Source of the DNA: JBFHIZ01 sp963666475
GTDB lineage: Bacteria > Bacillota > Clostridia > Lachnospirales > Lachnospiraceae
NCBI GenBank assembly: GCA_963666475.2
Contig: OY762821.2
Coordinates: 620,001-684,000 of the forward strand
Length of the DNA stretch: 64,000 nucleotides
Reading direction: 5' to 3'
In this document: positions 35,698 through 44,914 of the stretch, piece by piece
Layout of the letters: each line of letters begins with the position of its first letter
Numbering within the stretch: the first letter of the stretch is position 1
Position numbers and translations under genes: made by a program
Notes under the pieces: generated by a model
Told to the model about the DNA's origin: nothing
Seen by the model: only the letters and a program-made list of their open reading frames with translations
Databases searched by the model: none

Positions 35698-35727
35698 TTG
35701 ACTTTTTTGTTTTCTCAAAAGTATAAT
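35698..35727 (+). promoter_or_regulatory. promoter of the LytTR regulator
   Basis: TTGACT (35698-35703) and a perfect TATAAT (35722-35727) are spaced 18 bases. Transcription would begin about 35734, leaving an 80-base leader before the GTG start. Confidence 0.65.
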
Positions 35728-35814
35728 ACAACTAGTATTCTATACCTTTAATAATGTTTGACAGAAAAGAAATGAATCCATGAAGGTTTTGTTTCTAAAA
35801 TAGTAGGAGTTACA

Positions 35815-36564
35815 GTGAAAAAAGATCTTGTAATTGGAATTTGTGATGATGATGAAATGTCTATAATTAGTATTCAAGGGTTTGTAAAGTCTTTTTTAGA
35901 CAAAGAGGGTATTTATGCAGATATTATGACCTTTAAGAATACAGATGATCTATTTATAGCCTTAAAAAGTCAAATGTTTGACTTGCTGTTTTTGGATATT
36001 GATATAGGTGAAAGTGATGGAATTGCATTTGCAAAAAAAATTAGAAAACTGTATTTGGATGTGGCCTTGGTCTTTGTGTCGAGTCACGAAGAACGAGTAT
36101 ATGAGTCCATTGAAGTGAATCCATTAGCGTTTGTTCGTAAAGATAAATTTATTTCTGATTTTTCGACATTACTAAATCGATTTCATAGCATTTTTGAAGA
36201 AATAATTAAACGAGAACAAGTGATTGTTGTACAAGTTCAAAACCAAGGACCTTATAAGGTGTCTTTGGATCATATTTTGTATTTTGAAGGGAATATGCAT
36301 TACCAATTTATGTATGAAACTAGCCAAAAAGAGCCTAAGGTCATCGCTTCCAAAATGAAAACTTTAGAAGAAGAGCTGCGATCTAAAGATTTTATGAGAA
36401 TTCAGAAGGGGTATCTTGTCAATATGAAGCATGTAATTAAAATTGAAAAACAAGAGGTTGTTATGAGTGGAGGGACAAGACTGCCTGTCTCCAGAAATAT
36501 GATAAAAAAAATCAGAGAACAAATGCTCCAATATAATATGGAACACCATGCAATGATTTTGTAG
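35815..36564 (+). CDS. LytTR-family response regulator
   Basis: The 249-residue regulator is of the AgrA/LytR type. The receiver domain (about 1-125) has acidic residues CDDDE, phospho-acceptor D in LLFLDIDIGE and S in VFVSSHEE. The LytTR DNA-binding domain (about 145-240) has ILYFEGNMHYQF and ends SGGTRLPVSRN. A GTG start follows TAGGAGTTACA. The gene is alone, with its own terminator. Its kinase may be the AgrC-like protein at 43473, eight kb away; this pairing is inference. Genes between them are candidate targets. Confidence 0.93.
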   Translation: MKKDLVIGICDDDEMSIISIQGFVKSFLDKEGIYADIMTFKNTDDLFIALKSQMFDLLFLDIDIGESDGIAFAKKIRKLYLDVALVFVSSHEERVYESIEVNPLAFVRKDKFISDFSTLLNRFHSIFEEIIKREQVIVVQVQNQGPYKVSLDHILYFEGNMHYQFMYETSQKEPKVIASKMKTLEEELRSKDFMRIQKGYLVNMKHVIKIEKQEVVMSGGTRLPVSRNMIKKIREQMLQYNMEHHAMIL

Positions 36565-36589
36565 GAAGCGATATGCTTCCTTTTTTTTT
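36564..36589 (+). terminator. intrinsic terminator after the LytTR regulator
   Basis: Six-base-pair stem GGAAGC/GCTTCC with loop GATAT is followed by nine T. The 222 bases from here to the next gene show no strong promoter or structure. Confidence 0.85.
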
Positions 36590-36811
36590 GCATTTCATGC
36601 AAGATTAAGAGCATTTCGTGCTGGTGATATGTAGTATGAGAAGACATAAATCAAGTAATGCATAACCGTTGAAATGAAATCATCTTTTTTGCTAAAATCC
36701 TCATGTAACGAAAATGTCGTGATTTTCAGGGAAAAGTGATTATGGAGGAGGTTAATTAGGGTTTAGTATTTGAGAGTTACGATTCATTAAAGAAAGGGAG
36801 GTTTTTCTGGT

Positions 36812-39800
36812 ATGACACCAAAAAAATCGATGAAAAAAATCATTGGAATTATCATGATTGCTATATTCGTTATTATGGCAATCGCATTTGATAGTGTTAT
36901 GGTAGCAAAATATGACAGTATCGCTGAATCTATGGGAACGTCTACAACAAAAAATATTGACCGTGCTTATACTCTTGCTGAAGGTACTGATGTATGTACA
37001 GAACTTGAAAGTGAAGGGGCAACATTGCTTTACAATGAGAATAATGTTTTGCCATTATCTTCGGATAAAAAAGTGACGATCCTAGGTGCAAGTTCGCACA
37101 ACTATGTTCAAGGAGGAACAGGGTCTGCTGGGGGTAGAGATGACTCTAATACAGCAATGATGGATAAGGCATTCGCAAATGCGGGGATTGATTATAATCT
37201 GGAAGCATGGACATGGTTAACAAATGCACTTGGGAATGGAGCAGATATTCATAATGGGTCTGTAAATGCGGATTATCTAGCGGATGGAGACCCTGCAGTA
37301 GATTTTAGTTGGACATCATATTCGCAGATTCATGAATTTACGGCTGCTACATATTCTGAGTTTGTAACCGAAAGTGTAATTGGAGAATATAACGATGTAG
37401 CTATTGTTACATTTGCAAGATCGGGAGCTGAAGGAGCATCTCCTTCTTTAGACTATGATCAGAATGAAGATACTACTACTGGGACTACGTATCTAGAGTT
37501 AGATGAGAATGAAAAAGATTTATTGGAATTTTGTAACGAACATTTTGCATCAACAATTGTTTTGATAAATTCTGCAGTTCCCATTGAAACAGGATTTGCC
37601 GAAAATTCCGCATATAATGTAGATGCTGTACTTTGGATCGGTCATCCTGGTGAAGCGGGAATGTACGGTGTAGCAAATATTTTAAGTGGAAAAACGAATC
37701 CATCTGGAAATGTTGTTGACACATGGACATTTGATATGTCTACAAATCCAACATATTACTCCGCAAATGATCAGACTTATTCGAACATTGATCTTTCTTC
37801 AAAAAATAAATATTATCAATACAATGAAGGGATTTATGTAGGATATCGTTATTATGAGACTGCAGATGCGATGGGATATTTTGATAGCGTAGAGTTTTCG
37901 CTAACAAGATTTAAAGGAAATCTTTCTGATGGAAAATATTTTGCAGATCTGACAATTAACGGAAGTTATGAAGAACAAAAAAATGCTGGTCCACAGGCAA
38001 CCTATACAGGTTATGATGAAGTAGTTGCGTATCCCTTTGGTTATGGACTGTCTTATACTACATTTGAACAAGAAATTGACAGCAGCGACGTACTGCTTGA
38101 AGCAAATGGAGAAAACTCAATTACAGTGAAAGTTACTAACACAGGAGATGTTGCAGGTAAAGATGTTGTTCAGATTTATATGGAAGCACCGTACAACGTA
38201 GATAGTACTTTGGGTATTTCAGGAGTGGGTTTAGAAAAAGCACAAGTTGTGTTAATTGGGTTTGCTAAAACGGATTTATTGGAACCTGGCGATTCTCAAA
38301 AAGTCACGGTTGATTTCTCTACAGATGATTTAACTACATTTGATGAGTTTGGACAGGGATGCTATGTATTAGAAGCAGGAGATTACACATTCCATGTTTC
38401 CCCAAATGCTCATGGATGGGCAGGCGAAGAGATATATGGAGTCGATTTCGATAGTCTTACGGTTAGTCTAGATGGTACCTATGTGTATAATGAAAAGGGT
38501 GAAGGTGTACGTGTATCAACTATGAACGGTGTAACTTCAGAAGAAGGAACAGTTGCAGTCAATGCTATGAACGATATTACTGCAGGTGACGGTACGATGC
38601 TTGTAAATGGTGGGGCTTCCGGTACATACACATTAGGATATTTATCAAGAAGTGATTTTTACGCAGGTATGGTAGAGATCATGTCATATCAGTCGGATGA
38701 CTGTGTTGGTTTATATAGTGGAAATGGCTTTGTGTGGTCAAATGATGGAAGCGGTACTTCTAAAGTTGTAACAGGAGATATCGCCGGAAAAAGAGCGGCT
38801 TCGGATGAAGTAAAAGAAGCAATTGAGACAACTCCTTTGAGTCTTGAAACAAATGGTGTTTCGGAAGGGATGGAATATGATTATCAATCCATTCTTGCAG
38901 ATGGAATCACTTTTGGAGATGGAAACACTACAAAAACTCTGTATGGATATGGAAATGACGCATACATTAATATGTTATACACTCGCGATGGATTAACACA
39001 AGATGATGAAAGCTATTTAAAATCGGATGGTGGAATCGAAATTGCCTGGAATCAAATTTACTATGTTTCTTTAAACACGGAAGGAAAGACTGTAAAAGAT
39101 ACGGACGGATACGTAAAAATTTATGCTACAGAATCAGAAGCAAATGTTGACGGAACAGCTGTAAAACTTCAATGTGAGTATATGGCTGGAGTACCATCGA
39201 GTGATTTAGTAAGATGGGACAAACTAACAAACATGTTGAGCTTTTCAGAAGCAGATAATTTAATGGGTGATAATGGGTGGCATACACAATCCGCGGATTC
39301 AGTTGGAAAAGTATTCTCGTTATCTGTAGATGGACCAGGAGAAGCAGGAAATGCGCAGAATGCAGATTGTACATGGTGGCCATGTGCTGTTATTATTGCA
39401 GCGACATGGAATACAGAGCTTGCAGAGGCGCAGGGTGTAGCATATGGACATCAGGATTTGCTGAATAATACTCCGTATGCATATGCTCCGGCGATGAATA
39501 TCCATAGAACTCCATTTGGAGGACGTGATTTCGAATATTATTCAGAAGATGGATTTATTTCAGGAGTTATTGGTGGAAATGTTGTACAAGGACTACAATC
39601 AACGGGAATGCATGTATTTATAAAACACTGTGCGTTGAATGATTCGGATACCAACCGTGGTGGAGTAGAAACATGGGCTGATGAAATGTCTATTCGTGAA
39701 ATTTACGCAAAACCATATGAAATCGCGTGTAAGTTCTTTGACGCTGATGGAATTATGGGATCTTTAAATAGCATGGGTATGGCATGGGCACATAGTGGAT

Positions 39801-40216
39801 TTTATCAGGATATGCTTCGTGATGAATGGAGCTGGGGTGGAATGCTGATCACAGATGGAGATGGATCTGCTAGTGATGTTTACAACAATTACTCCTTCTG
39901 GATGATTGCAAATGAAGGTGGAATTCTAGGTATGTCAGGGCAACTATCTTCAAACACGGCTTATACAACGATTTCGTCTGATGGAACTGGAGCTACGAAC
40001 TATACAAATTATATGCTTCATAATATTGCACAGCATGCTTTGTATCAGTATAGCCATAACATTGATAAGTTAAGCGCAATTACAATGATTACACCAAATA
40101 CTTTGGTTCCAAATATTTTTCTGGTTGTTGGTAATTCGTTATTACTCGTGGGTATATTGATTACACTGTTTGTGGCAGTTCTTCCAGGGAAAAAGAAGAA
40201 GGAAAAGGAAATGTAA
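36812..40216 (+). CDS. glycoside hydrolase family 3 protein, inverted domain order, anchored at both ends
   Basis: The 1134-residue surface protein has an N-terminal helix (about 8-28) and a C-terminal helix (about 1105-1127) followed by a basic KKKKEKE tail. The body must therefore be outside with both ends in the membrane. Domain order is reversed: the GH3 C-terminal-like domain comes first (VTILGASSHNYVQGGTGSAGG near residue 90), then the fibronectin III-like domain (YPFGYGLSYTTFEQ to VVQIYMEAPYN, about 410-455). The GH3 barrel-type part comes last (HRTPFGGRDFEYYSEDG about 896, KHCALND, IMGSLNSMG). The nucleophile candidate is Asp1015 in LITDGDGS, where the family usually has S/T-D-W. Such inversion is known in some rumen Clostridia beta-glucosidases. 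The substrate is unknown. Confidence 0.85.
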   Translation: MTPKKSMKKIIGIIMIAIFVIMAIAFDSVMVAKYDSIAESMGTSTTKNIDRAYTLAEGTDVCTELESEGATLLYNENNVLPLSSDKKVTILGASSHNYVQGGTGSAGGRDDSNTAMMDKAFANAGIDYNLEAWTWLTNALGNGADIHNGSVNADYLADGDPAVDFSWTSYSQIHEFTAATYSEFVTESVIGEYNDVAIVTFARSGAEGASPSLDYDQNEDTTTGTTYLELDENEKDLLEFCNEHFASTIVLINSAVPIETGFAENSAYNVDAVLWIGHPGEAGMYGVANILSGKTNPSGNVVDTWTFDMSTNPTYYSANDQTYSNIDLSSKNKYYQYNEGIYVGYRYYETADAMGYFDSVEFSLTRFKGNLSDGKYFADLTINGSYEEQKNAGPQATYTGYDEVVAYPFGYGLSYTTFEQEIDSSDVLLEANGENSITVKVTNTGDVAGKDVVQIYMEAPYNVDSTLGISGVGLEKAQVVLIGFAKTDLLEPGDSQKVTVDFSTDDLTTFDEFGQGCYVLEAGDYTFHVSPNAHGWAGEEIYGVDFDSLTVSLDGTYVYNEKGEGVRVSTMNGVTSEEGTVAVNAMNDITAGDGTMLVNGGASGTYTLGYLSRSDFYAGMVEIMSYQSDDCVGLYSGNGFVWSNDGSGTSKVVTGDIAGKRAASDEVKEAIETTPLSLETNGVSEGMEYDYQSILADGITFGDGNTTKTLYGYGNDAYINMLYTRDGLTQDDESYLKSDGGIEIAWNQIYYVSLNTEGKTVKDTDGYVKIYATESEANVDGTAVKLQCEYMAGVPSSDLVRWDKLTNMLSFSEADNLMGDNGWHTQSADSVGKVFSLSVDGPGEAGNAQNADCTWWPCAVIIAATWNTELAEAQGVAYGHQDLLNNTPYAYAPAMNIHRTPFGGRDFEYYSEDGFISGVIGGNVVQGLQSTGMHVFIKHCALNDSDTNRGGVETWADEMSIREIYAKPYEIACKFFDADGIMGSLNSMGMAWAHSGFYQDMLRDEWSWGGMLITDGDGSASDVYNNYSFWMIANEGGILGMSGQLSSNTAYTTISSDGTGATNYTNYMLHNIAQHALYQYSHNIDKLSAITMITPNTLVPNIFLVVGNSLLLVGILITLFVAVLPGKKKKEKEM

Positions 40217-40237
40217 AACGAAAAGGAGAATCGTTGT

Positions 40238-41518
40238 ATGGAAAAATGTAAATACATATTTCAAAAAAAATGGATCCTCATTGCTATAATAATAATGACA
40301 TTTGCATTGAGTGGATGTGGAACTTCAGAGGAAGTTTCCACATCTCCTCAAAATCTATCTTTTAATGTGTCGAATGGCTCTTTTTCATTTGATGCAATTG
40401 AAGGAGCGGATACCTATTTGGTAGGAGTTAGTAAAATAATTAATGCCTCTACTGGGGAAATATTGGAAGGTATCAATGGAGCTGTTTTAACTGAGATAGC
40501 AGAAGGTAATAGTGAGTATTTATGGTCAGAGCAATCAGGATCAGCAACGGGAATAGCAGATAATGACAGAGATGGTGTTATTAGTGGAACTGTAGTTTTT
40601 CGTGAATTCTCGAATTCGGCCACTACAGTCGGAGCGGTCTTAAGTATGACAGAGCTACCATTAGGACATTATATAGTGCAGGCGATGGCTGCGTCAAATG
40701 AAGAAATTCAAAATCCAGAGCCAGCCTACTATGAATTTACGGTAGGGGGGACGTTGGAATCACCAGAAGGATTTGTCGCACAGATCAATGAGCAAGGTAA
40801 TATTCAGATAACTGCTCCAAATAATTATTATTTTTCATGCTTAACTTCAACTGGCTTACCAAATAAAATAATCATTGAAGTGAGTGATGGAACATCTGTA
40901 GTAGACACAATCGAGATTTCTGATTTTTCTTATACGAATGAGGTGCTTGGACCAACAAAATCGTATAACTTCACTAATCAGACAGTAACAGGAACTGCAG
41001 TTCTAGATACGAGTATTCCATACAGTATCAAGGTTACGGCCAAAGGCGATGGTGGTGAAATATTGGATTCATCTGCAGCGGGCTATATGGCTACATCAAC
41101 TGAATCCACTGAATTTGCAACTTTATATGATACTTATGGCGAAGCCACAGTAGGTGTTTTTGACCTGAAATTATTAATTGGCTTGGATGTTGATGGCAAT
41201 CAGATCTATGAATTAGATGCTTCGGTGAATGGTGTGGATATATACAAAGAGTTCGGAACATATGAAACAGAAGCAGCTGTTGAACTGATAGACGAACTTA
41301 CGACTTATCCAGAAGGAGTTATTCTAACTTTTTATACGAGTAAATCAGATATCGGTCCAGTGTTAGATGGAGCCACAATGAATGTAGTAATTGGGGCATC
41401 AATGGGAGGAGGCATGCCTCCAGTGACTAATACTGTATATAATCTGGCAGCAGAAGGATTATCTATGGAAGGAAATCAGGTCAATTTTGAAGCGTCAGTA
41501 GCATCAATGGGATTTTAG
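40238..41518 (+). CDS. lipoprotein of unknown function
   Basis: A 426-residue exported lipoprotein. Its signal peptide ends in lipobox ALSGC with Cys27 as the likely anchor, followed by a Ser/Thr-rich linker. The mature part has no family I recognise; alternating hydrophobic beta-strand-like stretches suggest Ig- or fibronectin-like domains. Acidic DNDRDGVISG (about residue 107) resembles a calcium-binding loop. It starts 21 bases after the GH3 gene with AAAAGGAGAATCGTTGT before it, so the two are co-transcribed and their products probably meet at the cell surface. It may bind the GH3 substrate. Confidence 0.7.
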   Translation: MEKCKYIFQKKWILIAIIIMTFALSGCGTSEEVSTSPQNLSFNVSNGSFSFDAIEGADTYLVGVSKIINASTGEILEGINGAVLTEIAEGNSEYLWSEQSGSATGIADNDRDGVISGTVVFREFSNSATTVGAVLSMTELPLGHYIVQAMAASNEEIQNPEPAYYEFTVGGTLESPEGFVAQINEQGNIQITAPNNYYFSCLTSTGLPNKIIIEVSDGTSVVDTIEISDFSYTNEVLGPTKSYNFTNQTVTGTAVLDTSIPYSIKVTAKGDGGEILDSSAAGYMATSTESTEFATLYDTYGEATVGVFDLKLLIGLDVDGNQIYELDASVNGVDIYKEFGTYETEAAVELIDELTTYPEGVILTFYTSKSDIGPVLDGATMNVVIGASMGGGMPPVTNTVYNLAAEGLSMEGNQVNFEASVASMGF

Positions 41519-41537
41519 AATCAGGTAAATAAAAGAG

Positions 41538-41573
41538 ATATAAACCGTTTCGATATGAAACGGTTTATATTTT
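41538..41573 (+). terminator. intrinsic terminator after the lipoprotein gene
   Basis: A perfect 14-base-pair stem (41538-41551 with 41557-41570) has loop GATAT and is followed by T-rich sequence. It lies 33 bases before the permease start, so the permease is expressed by read-through or from a promoter within this short gap, not seen. Confidence 0.75.
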
Positions 41574-41605
41574 AAAGATCATTTGAGAAAAGAGTGGAAC
41601 AAAAG

Positions 41606-43294
41606 ATGAAACATAGTAAAATATCAAAAAAATTAAATCAATATTTTTATCATATTGACAGAGGGGGGACATTAAAGGGAGAGGTAATGGCTGGAATAAC
41701 GATGTTTTTTATTTCTACGATCGTATTATTTATGAATGTTCAGCTGATTGCTAGAACATTGAATGAAAATGTTGTTCTAAGCAGCTCTCCGGCATCTGAC
41801 GTGAATATTGATGCAGGAATGAATTTTGCACAGTATTATATGGGAGGAATGCTTATCGCATTTTTAGGAACGATAGTACTTGGTTTACTTGCGAACATGC
41901 CTTTCTCACAAATATCCATGATGGGTATTGGGACAAGTGTTTTATCTGCCATTAGTATAGAAACTGGTCTGAATTATTATAATTTGTTATTTGTCAATTT
42001 CGTTGCAGCTGTAATTTATATTCTACTTGTATCGATTCCTTCAATAACGGAGTTGGTTCGAAAGGCACTTCCGGACCCTGTGAGAATGGCTTTAGCGCCC
42101 AGTGTGGGGTTGATTTTCGCATTATCTGGCTTGAAGGCTAGTGGAATTGTAGCTATTCAACAAACGACAATTATCTTTGGAAATCAAAGTCTTATAAAAT
42201 TCAGTGACTTTAATTTGATTTCTTCGGTTAGTGAGATTGAAAAGTATGCATTGATTGGAGCTGCCATCACAATTATAATCTATGTAGGTTTAAAAATTTT
42301 GAAAAAAAAGCATCCAGTATTTTGGTCCTTAATGATTGGGACTGTGTGCTTCCTTTTGTTGGATGTTATATTAGTTGGAATTGATGTTTCTAATGCAAAT
42401 TCAGTAGCCAATTTTGGAAGAGTATGGATGTTAGCTGGCTCGCAGGCCAGTATGGAAACGCCTTTTGGAGATAGTTTTATGACATATTTTCCATTGGCAA
42501 TTAAGGAAGTATTTGCTAACTTTGGGAAAGTCATTACGGTAGGCAGTGACTTTTCTGCGTATTCGGGCAATACAGTATTGTTTCTTGTCAGCGGTGTTCT
42601 TGTTTATTTTATGCTTGGTATGTATACTGCAGAAGGATCAATTCTGGCATCGAAGAAAAATGTGCTTAGTGATTCGAAAGACATGGACTCACAGCAACTT
42701 TTATATGAAAAAGGAATGAAAAAAAGTCTTGTTTACAATTCTCTTACAAATCTGATTGCTCCATTTTTTGGAGTTGGAAATGTAATGATTGGAGGAGCTT
42801 CTGTTTCCGGAAGTGAAGATAACGGAAAATCAGGATTAGTATCTATTGTTGCATCGATAGGGTTCTTATTATCTGCATTTGTTGTAATCGTACCGGTGTT
42901 TTTTGTTACCAAATCTTATCCTGTTACAAGTATGAATCAATGGAATTACAATGCATTTGGGAATTCGGGATTTGTGTATTTAATGGACGGAGCAGTATTC
43001 TTTATAATTAATACAATGATGGTTTTGATTGGTTTAACTATGGTATTATTGCTAAAAGAAGTAAATTTCAAAAAAATAACAGAATTCATACCAGTGATTG
43101 CGACGGTTATAATTTCCGTATTATTTATGAATGTCGTGTTCGGAGTTTTATTAGGAATTATTTTATACATTGTTATATGCATGATAGTGAAGAGAGAGGA
43201 ATCAAAAGATGATGAAATGGAAATTTCATTTCGAGGAGTAAATTTATGTAATGTATTGTTATTGATTGGATTACTAATTGCGATATTGTTATAG
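41606..43294 (+). CDS. NCS2-type (AzgA-like) nucleobase permease
   Basis: The 562-residue membrane protein is of the NCS2 family, AzgA-like branch, which imports purines such as adenine, guanine or hypoxanthine with protons. The N-terminal HIDRGGTLKGEVMAGITMFF matches the family opening, and about 13 hydrophobic segments follow. The family pattern continues with MAGSQAS-like and the VSGSEDNGKSGLVS segment, in which family members have a substrate-site E in a TGIESG-like context (here SGSED). It is longer than typical AzgA (about 430-480) because of insertions near 60-80 and after 240. The start at 41606 is chosen over GTG 41594. The nucleobase specificity is not determined. Confidence 0.8.
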   Translation: MKHSKISKKLNQYFYHIDRGGTLKGEVMAGITMFFISTIVLFMNVQLIARTLNENVVLSSSPASDVNIDAGMNFAQYYMGGMLIAFLGTIVLGLLANMPFSQISMMGIGTSVLSAISIETGLNYYNLLFVNFVAAVIYILLVSIPSITELVRKALPDPVRMALAPSVGLIFALSGLKASGIVAIQQTTIIFGNQSLIKFSDFNLISSVSEIEKYALIGAAITIIIYVGLKILKKKHPVFWSLMIGTVCFLLLDVILVGIDVSNANSVANFGRVWMLAGSQASMETPFGDSFMTYFPLAIKEVFANFGKVITVGSDFSAYSGNTVLFLVSGVLVYFMLGMYTAEGSILASKKNVLSDSKDMDSQQLLYEKGMKKSLVYNSLTNLIAPFFGVGNVMIGGASVSGSEDNGKSGLVSIVASIGFLLSAFVVIVPVFFVTKSYPVTSMNQWNYNAFGNSGFVYLMDGAVFFIINTMMVLIGLTMVLLLKEVNFKKITEFIPVIATVIISVLFMNVVFGVLLGIILYIVICMIVKREESKDDEMEISFRGVNLCNVLLLIGLLIAILL

Positions 43295-43317
43295 ACTCAT
43301 AATAACCTGAAAAGACG

Positions 43318-43346
43318 AAAGCACACAGATTTTCTGTGTGCTTTTT
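43318..43346 (+). terminator. intrinsic terminator after the permease
   Basis: Stem GCACACAG/CTGTGTGC (43321-43328 and 43334-43341) with A-rich left flank, loop ATTTT, is followed by T5. Confidence 0.9.
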
Positions 43347-43472
43347 CTACGAAAAAATCAAGTTATGTTACGACTTGAACTAGTAATGCCTATAGTATCT
43401 TATGAGCTTATTATATAGTATAATTAGGAAAGTAAAGTGTAAATAGAACAAAGTACGTAATAGAGGATATTT

Positions 43473-44885
43473 ATGTTTGATTTTTTTATTGCTTCTTTTT
43501 TTGGATTAGAATATGGTTTGGCTTACCCTATTGCAGTCACGTATTATTTATTGTGTTTTATGGTACTGTTTGAGAGGAATAAGTTTTCCTTTATAAATTT
43601 TGTGAGAAGAATGTGTGAGTTTATTTGCATATTTATTTGTTATGTCATTATTCTGAGTTTTTTTTCTCAAATTACAGAAGTACATAATTCAAATTTAACA
43701 CTTTTGGTAATTACGGCGGGATATACAATTTATAGGAATCGACAGATGGAAATTACGAAATGGGCAATTTCGGGAATTTATTTATCAGCATATTTGTTAA
43801 TAGTAGTATTATCATCTACAATTGCTATGCAACTACGTGAGTATAAATTTTTATGGGTGGGTAAACCGGAGGGGTTTGATATCACTTGTATTACGGTTTT
43901 GTTATTTATTTCGGTAGTGGTCTGGTATTTGAAAAAATATGATATTGGAGGATTTCGACATGTGCCAAGTCAATATGCTAATATGATTTTATTAGTTTCT
44001 GTTTTTGGGATACTTGTTTTCGAAATTATTTTATCTCTTGAAGATATCTCGCAAATGATTTTGTTTTTATTTGCCATCATTTTTTTGTCTGTAGAGATGA
44101 TGAGCTATTTTCTATTTTTCAAAGTTTCCAGTGAATATGACGAGAAGATGGAGTTGCTTTTTATGCAACAAAAAGTAAAGACAGAGCGTGAAAATTATGA
44201 ACTTTCAATCAGTAATTATGAAGAAATGCGCATGCTAAGACATGAGCTAAAAAACTATTTTACGTATTCAACGTCTTTGCTTAAACAGAAAAGATATGAT
44301 GAATTGGAGGAACTGTTTGCTGGGTTAAACGAAAATGAATTGGGAAGTGTAAACTATATTGATTGTGGAAATAAAGTTGTGAGTAGCGTATTAAATACAA
44401 TGGTAAGTAAAGGGAAAAAGGTTGGAGTACGAATTGTTAGTACGTTAATGATTGCTGAGGAATTGAATATTCGTGATACTGAACTATATAGTCTGCTTGC
44501 GAATTTAATAGAGAATGGAATAGAGGCATCTGAAGGAATACTAGATGCGCAAGTTTTGGTGGATATTAGGTTTTATTCAGAATGCTTGTATATTAAGGTG
44601 ATTAATCCTATAAGAGAATTTGTAGAGTTGCGTCCAGAAGGATTTCAGACAACAAAAAAAGATAAGAAAATACATGGGTATGGTACAAAAGTTATTCGAA
44701 TGATCGTAGAGAAAAATGATGGATATATTCATAATAAACTTGAAGTGGGGCAGTTAACAACTGAAGTTATGCTGGATTTATCTATCAATAGAAATGACTA
44801 TCACTCAAATAAAAATACTCATGTAGATAGTGATCAAAGAATGAAAGAAGTTTCTAAAAAAAGCGTTCGAAAAGTATCTTCATAA
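43473..44885 (+). CDS. AgrC-like sensor histidine kinase (GHKL)
   Basis: The 470-residue kinase has an N-terminal membrane part of about six or seven helices (1-215). A cytoplasmic coiled coil and the Spo0B-like dimerisation helix follow, with the phospho-acceptor His in MLRHELKNYF (about residue 261). The GHKL ATPase domain has N box LIENGIEAS (about 347) and GYGTK as the G box. This layout matches peptide-pheromone sensors such as AgrC and other LytTR-system kinases. No agrB/agrD-type pheromone genes are nearby. A LytTR regulator is at 35815. The basic C-terminal tail beyond residue about 445 is unusual and of unknown role. The RBS AGAGGATATTT precedes the ATG. Confidence 0.9.
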   Translation: MFDFFIASFFGLEYGLAYPIAVTYYLLCFMVLFERNKFSFINFVRRMCEFICIFICYVIILSFFSQITEVHNSNLTLLVITAGYTIYRNRQMEITKWAISGIYLSAYLLIVVLSSTIAMQLREYKFLWVGKPEGFDITCITVLLFISVVVWYLKKYDIGGFRHVPSQYANMILLVSVFGILVFEIILSLEDISQMILFLFAIIFLSVEMMSYFLFFKVSSEYDEKMELLFMQQKVKTERENYELSISNYEEMRMLRHELKNYFTYSTSLLKQKRYDELEELFAGLNENELGSVNYIDCGNKVVSSVLNTMVSKGKKVGVRIVSTLMIAEELNIRDTELYSLLANLIENGIEASEGILDAQVLVDIRFYSECLYIKVINPIREFVELRPEGFQTTKKDKKIHGYGTKVIRMIVEKNDGYIHNKLEVGQLTTEVMLDLSINRNDYHSNKNTHVDSDQRMKEVSKKSVRKVSS

Positions 44886-44914
44886 AAAATGAAGTGAAAT
44901 GTGAGGGGTGATGT

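Noticed and set aside
36640..36720. Sequence resembling a LytTR binding site (ACCGTTGAA)
   Set aside because: Only one partial half-site; no second copy at the expected spacing.
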